Positions 60,592 to 64,000 of a DNA stretch of 64,000 nucleotides are shown piece by piece. A model generated the notes under the pieces. That model saw only the letters and a program-made list of their open reading frames with translations. It ran no database searches and was not told the DNA's origin. Both the position numbers and the translations under genes were made by a program. The stretch is from Leifsonia sp. Root4. GTDB lineage: Bacteria; Actinomycetota; Actinomycetes; Actinomycetales; Microbacteriaceae. The stretch spans positions 459,796-523,795 of the forward strand of contig NZ_LMDN01000002.1 in NCBI RefSeq assembly GCF_001425085.1, in the 5' to 3' direction. Numbering within the stretch: position 1 is the first letter of the stretch; every line of letters starts with the position of its first letter.

Positions 60592-62985
60592 ATGAACTCG
60601 ATCCCCGCAACGCAGACGACGATCACCGACACGCGCACCGACGCGTGGCACGACATCTCACTGCCCGCCACAGAGCGCGTCGAGGCGCTCATCGATGCCA
60701 TGACGCTCGACGAGAAGCTCGCCCAGCTCTACGGCGTCTGGGTCGGTGCGTCTGACGAGGGCGGAGACGTCGCCCCGCACCAACACGATCTGAACGACAC
60801 CGTCGACCTGGACGAACTGCTTCCGCTCGGTCTCGGCCAGCTGACCCGCCCGTTCGGCTCCGCGCCGGTGGATGCCGCCGTCGGGGCCCTCTCGCTGATG
60901 CGCACACAGGAGCGCATCGTGGCCGCGAGCCGTTTCGGCATCCCGGCCGTCGCCCACGAGGAGTGTCTCGCCGGCTTCGCGGCCTGGGGCGCAACCGCCT
61001 ATCCCGTTCCGCTGTCCTGGGGCGCATCCTTCGACCCCGATCTCGTCGAGCGCATGGCGCGGCGGATCGGCGATGACCTGCGCCGCGTCGGCGTGCACCA
61101 GGGTCTGGCCCCCGTGCTCGATGTCGTGCGCGATGCCCGGTGGGGGCGCGTCGAGGAGACGATCGGCGAGGACCCTCAGCTCGTCGCCACGATCGCGACG
61201 GCCTACGTCAAGGGCCTCGAGTCCTCCGGGGTTGTCGCGACCCTGAAACACTTCGTCGGCTACTCGGCGTCGCGGGCCGGCCGCAACCTCGCCCCGGTCT
61301 CGATCGGGCGCCGCGAGCTGGCCGATGTGCTGCTGCCGCCGTTCGAGATGGCCGTGCGCGACGGCGGCGTCCGCAGCGTCATGAATGCATACACCGACAT
61401 CGACGGCGTGCCGTCGGCGGCAGACCGCGAGCTCCTCACCGGTCTGCTGCGCGACACCTGGGGCTTCACCGGCACGGTCGTCGCCGACTACTTCGCCGTC
61501 GCCTTCCTCAAGCTGCTCCACGGCACGGCCGGCACATGGGCCGAGGCCGCCGGTGCAGCCCTCGAGGCGGGCATCGATGTCGAGCTTCCGACGGTGAAGG
61601 CATTCGGGGCGCCTCTGCGCGCCGCGGTCGCCGATGGCGTCGTCGCCGAGTCGCTCGTGGACACGGCGCTGCGGCGCGTGCTGCTGCAGAAGGCGGAGCT
61701 GGGTCTGCTCGACCCGGACTGGTCTGCCGTTCCGCCCGCACTCGCCGGCGCCGACCTCAGCTCGACGGATGCGCTGCGGGGCAGCGTCGACCTCGACTCG
61801 GCCGGCAACCGCGAGCTCGCGCGCGAGCTGGCAGAGCGGGCCGTCGTGCTGCTCAAGAACAGCGGTGTGCTCCCGCTCCAGTCCCCCGCATCAATCGCGG
61901 TGATCGGGCCGAACGCCGACGATCCCTATGCGATGCTCGGCTGCTACTCCTTCCCATCCCACGTCGTCGTGCAGCACCCGGGTGTTGCCATCGGCATCGA
62001 GATCCCCACGCTGCTCGATGCGCTGCGGATCGAGTTCCCGGACAGCGAGATCCGGCATGCACTGGGCACCAGCGTCGACGGCGGTGAGACCGATGGCATT
62101 GCGGATGCCGTGGCCATCGCGGCATCCGCCGACATCGTCGTGCTCGCACTCGGCGACCGCGCCGGACTGTTCGGGCGCGGCACCAGCGGAGAGGGCTGCG
62201 ACGTGGAGTCACTCGAGCTCCCCGGTGCGCAGCAACGGCTCGTCGATGCGGTGCTGGCCACCGGCACGCCGAGCGTCACGACGCTGCTCACCGGTCGTCC
62301 GTACGCGATCGGCTCCGCGGCCACGGAGTCCGCGGCCATCGTGCAGGCATTCTTCGTGGGCGAAGAGGGCGCATCGGCGATCGCCGGCGTGATCAGCGGG
62401 CGCGTCAACCCGAGCGGGCGCCTGCCCGTGAGCGTCCCGGCGACTCCCGGCGCGCAACCGACCAGCTACCTCGCCCCGGCTCTCGCCCGCGCCACCGACG
62501 TGTCGAGCATCGATCCGAGCCCCGCGTTCGCCTTTGGGCACGGCCTCGGTTACGGGCAGTTCGAGTGGAGCTCCTTCGCGGGCGATGAGACCGAGATCGC
62601 CATCGACGGCGAGGCCTCCCTGCGCCTGCGGGTGCGCAACTCCGGTTCTCGGGCCGGAACCGACGTCGTTCAGCTCTACCTGCACGACCCGGTGGCCTCC
62701 GTCGTGCGCCCGGTGCAACGCCTCGTCGGATACCTGCGCGTCGCACTGGAGCCCGGCGAGCAGACCGAGGTGCGTTTCGTGGTTCCTGCCGACCTCGCCT
62801 CGTTCACCGGACGCGACGGCGAGCGGATCGTGGAGCCGGGTGCGATCGTGCTGAGCGTCGGGCGCTCAAGCGCCGATCTGACGTTCTCGCACACGGTGCA
62901 GCTGCAGGGATCAACCCGTCGGGTCGACCACACGCGGCGTCTGCGCTCCGAGGCCTGGCAGCGTGCCGTCGACGCCGAGCGCTGA
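60592..62985 (+). CDS. Glycoside hydrolase family 3, probable beta-xylosidase (bxlA-like)
   Basis: 797 residues from ATG 60592, which has AGGA five bases upstream; ATG 60586 overlaps the permease stop by 4 bp but has its Shine-Dalgarno too close. No signal peptide, so intracellular. Layout: GH3 barrel (to ~320) with HEECLAGF, DVVRDARWGRVEETIGEDPQL and KHFVGYSASRAGRN; nucleophile Asp299 in TVVADYFAV; the alpha/beta sandwich with IGPNADDPYAMLGCYSFP; and a C-terminal fibronectin III-like domain (from ~680). The ADYFAV nucleophile region resembles beta-xylosidase/arabinosidase members such as BxlA. It should split xylobiose imported by importer E. Confidence 0.92.
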   Translation: MNSIPATQTTITDTRTDAWHDISLPATERVEALIDAMTLDEKLAQLYGVWVGASDEGGDVAPHQHDLNDTVDLDELLPLGLGQLTRPFGSAPVDAAVGALSLMRTQERIVAASRFGIPAVAHEECLAGFAAWGATAYPVPLSWGASFDPDLVERMARRIGDDLRRVGVHQGLAPVLDVVRDARWGRVEETIGEDPQLVATIATAYVKGLESSGVVATLKHFVGYSASRAGRNLAPVSIGRRELADVLLPPFEMAVRDGGVRSVMNAYTDIDGVPSAADRELLTGLLRDTWGFTGTVVADYFAVAFLKLLHGTAGTWAEAAGAALEAGIDVELPTVKAFGAPLRAAVADGVVAESLVDTALRRVLLQKAELGLLDPDWSAVPPALAGADLSSTDALRGSVDLDSAGNRELARELAERAVVLLKNSGVLPLQSPASIAVIGPNADDPYAMLGCYSFPSHVVVQHPGVAIGIEIPTLLDALRIEFPDSEIRHALGTSVDGGETDGIADAVAIAASADIVVLALGDRAGLFGRGTSGEGCDVESLELPGAQQRLVDAVLATGTPSVTTLLTGRPYAIGSAATESAAIVQAFFVGEEGASAIAGVISGRVNPSGRLPVSVPATPGAQPTSYLAPALARATDVSSIDPSPAFAFGHGLGYGQFEWSSFAGDETEIAIDGEASLRLRVRNSGSRAGTDVVQLYLHDPVASVVRPVQRLVGYLRVALEPGEQTEVRFVVPADLASFTGRDGERIVEPGAIVLSVGRSSADLTFSHTVQLQGSTRRVDHTRRLRSEAWQRAVDAER

Positions 62986-64000
62986 TGGGTCGCTACCGCA
63001 ACCCGGTTCTGCCCGGATGTCATCCAGACCCCAGTGTGTGCAGCGTCGGAGACGAGTACTTCCTCGTCACCTCGACGTTCGAGTATTTCCCCGGGCTGCC
63101 GATCCACCGCTCGTCGAACCTCGTCGATTGGGAACTGATCGGGCACGCTGTTCATCGCGACGAGCAGGTCGATCTGAGCGGCGTCCCGGCATCCGGAGGT
63201 CTCTTCGCACCGACGATCCGGTACCACAACGGACTGTTCCACGTCGTCTGCACGCTCGTGCACGGCACGGGCAGACAGGGCCACTTCCTCGTGACGGCGC
63301 GCGATGCGGCCGGCCCGTGGTCGCAGCCGCTGTGGCTCGACGATGTCGGCGGCATCGACCCCTCGCTCACCTTCGACGGGGATCGCGTGTGGCTCTGCGG
63401 CACCCGGCTCGCCGTGGAGGGCGAGTGGGCGGAACAGACGGAGGTGTGGCTCTCGGAGCGCGACCCGGTCAGCTTTCAGGCGATCGGCCAGACCCACGTG
63501 CTCTGGCGCGGCGCCCTCGCGGGAGCCCGCTGGGCAGAGGGGCCCCACCTGTTCCGCCACGACGGCCGCTGGCTGCTGCTCGCGGCGGAGGGCGGAACGG
63601 AGCGCGATCACGCCGTGACGGTGGCCTTCGCCGACGAGATCACGGGGCCGTACACGGGTGATCCCGGCAATCCCCGGCTCACGCATCGCGATCTGGGGGC
63701 GCGTGCGCCGATCATCAACGTCGGCCATGCCGATCTGGTGGATGCCGTCGACAGCGCCGGCGGCGCAGCGGCGGACACCGGCTGGGCGACGCTCTTGGCC
63801 ACCCACACCGTCGATGGCGTCGCCAGCCTGCTCGGCAGGCAGACGCATCTCGTTCCGGTCGGCTGGGAGTCCGAGCGGCTGCTCTTCGCTCCGGGAGTCG
63901 CCCGGGTGCTGCAGAGCATCGATGCGCCCGGCGTGCCCGATCAGGCGCAACGACCGACACGCTTCCTCGACCATTTCGACGCACCGACACTGGAGCTGGG
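62985..64000 (+). CDS. Glycoside hydrolase family 43, beta-xylosidase/arabinofuranosidase type (partial, 3' end outside window)
   Basis: First 338 codons only. ATG 62985 overlaps the GH3 stop by one base. Five-bladed propeller start NPVLPGCHPDPSVCSVGDEYFLVTSTFEYFPGLPIHRSSNL with base Asp15; GGIDPSLTFD supplies the pKa-tuning Asp, and WAEGPHLF the acid Glu. FLDHFDAPTLELG at the edge looks like the linker into the C-terminal beta-sandwich of the two-domain GH43 xylosidases. Cytoplasmic. Together with GH3 it gives two enzymes for xylo- or arabinoxylo-oligosaccharides. Confidence 0.92.
   Translation, partial: MGRYRNPVLPGCHPDPSVCSVGDEYFLVTSTFEYFPGLPIHRSSNLVDWELIGHAVHRDEQVDLSGVPASGGLFAPTIRYHNGLFHVVCTLVHGTGRQGHFLVTARDAAGPWSQPLWLDDVGGIDPSLTFDGDRVWLCGTRLAVEGEWAEQTEVWLSERDPVSFQAIGQTHVLWRGALAGARWAEGPHLFRHDGRWLLLAAEGGTERDHAVTVAFADEITGPYTGDPGNPRLTHRDLGARAPIINVGHADLVDAVDSAGGAAADTGWATLLATHTVDGVASLLGRQTHLVPVGWESERLLFAPGVARVLQSIDAPGVPDQAQRPTRFLDHFDAPTLEL

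Overview
This 64 kb window is chromosomal DNA from a high-GC Gram-positive bacterium, most likely a member of the Microbacteriaceae (Actinomycetota). The evidence is the high GC, frequent GTG starts, the layout of the housekeeping genes (dnaX-recR followed by lysC-asd, ackA-pta, a small SRP RNA beside tRNA-Ser), and the intergenic repeat GGTTGAGC(C/T)TGTCGAAACC, which I associate with this family. No phage, insertion sequence, plasmid replication gene or CRISPR array was seen.

Layout. 1-10117 (minus) is a closely packed run: GH42 beta-galactosidase, both halves of glycine decarboxylase P-protein (gcvPA, gcvPB), an NAD-kinase/AcoX-like protein, an SDR dehydrogenase, an orphan sensor kinase and a degenerate GGDEF membrane protein cut by the window edge. 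10300 holds a divergent GntR regulator, followed by a GIY-YIG gene between two clusters of palindromic repeats. 12020-20203 (minus) contains two sugar ABC importers and a GH63-like glycosidase. A palindrome built on CTGTATACAG lies before the GH42 gene and before both importers, so the GntR protein probably controls all three units. 20423-28034 (minus) is housekeeping: asd, lysC, recR, dnaX, an MFS exporter and its ArsR-like regulator. 28113-35663 holds a lipoprotein, a LysE exporter, ackA-pta, and an Lrp regulator divergent from an AceE-like enzyme.

35732-41090 is a third importer linked to a class V aminotransferase and a divergent FadR-type regulator, with three copies of a 15-bp operator between them. 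41111-41535 holds the SRP RNA (ffs), a duplicated 3' half of it, and tRNA-Ser(GGA) with a strong terminator. 41658-46973 contains assorted single genes (membrane protein, kinase-like protein, GNAT, HerA-like ATPase, saccharopine dehydrogenase-like). 47365-54955 is an arabinoside locus: importer, GH51 arabinofuranosidase, alditol-oxidase-like enzyme and a LacI regulator, with TTACAACGTTGTAA operators. After a PAP2 phosphatase and a Bcr/CflA-type exporter, 57357-64000 (plus) is a xylo-oligosaccharide locus resembling the Streptomyces bxlEFGA arrangement, followed by a partial GH43 gene.

Together the genes describe an organism that imports and breaks down plant-type oligosaccharides. Five binding protein plus two-permease importers are present but no ATPase gene, so all presumably use a shared MsiK-type ATPase encoded elsewhere. 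The most unusual items are the glycine decarboxylase P-protein inside a glycosidase operon without T or H proteins, the inverted repeat clusters around the GIY-YIG gene, and the half-duplicated SRP RNA.
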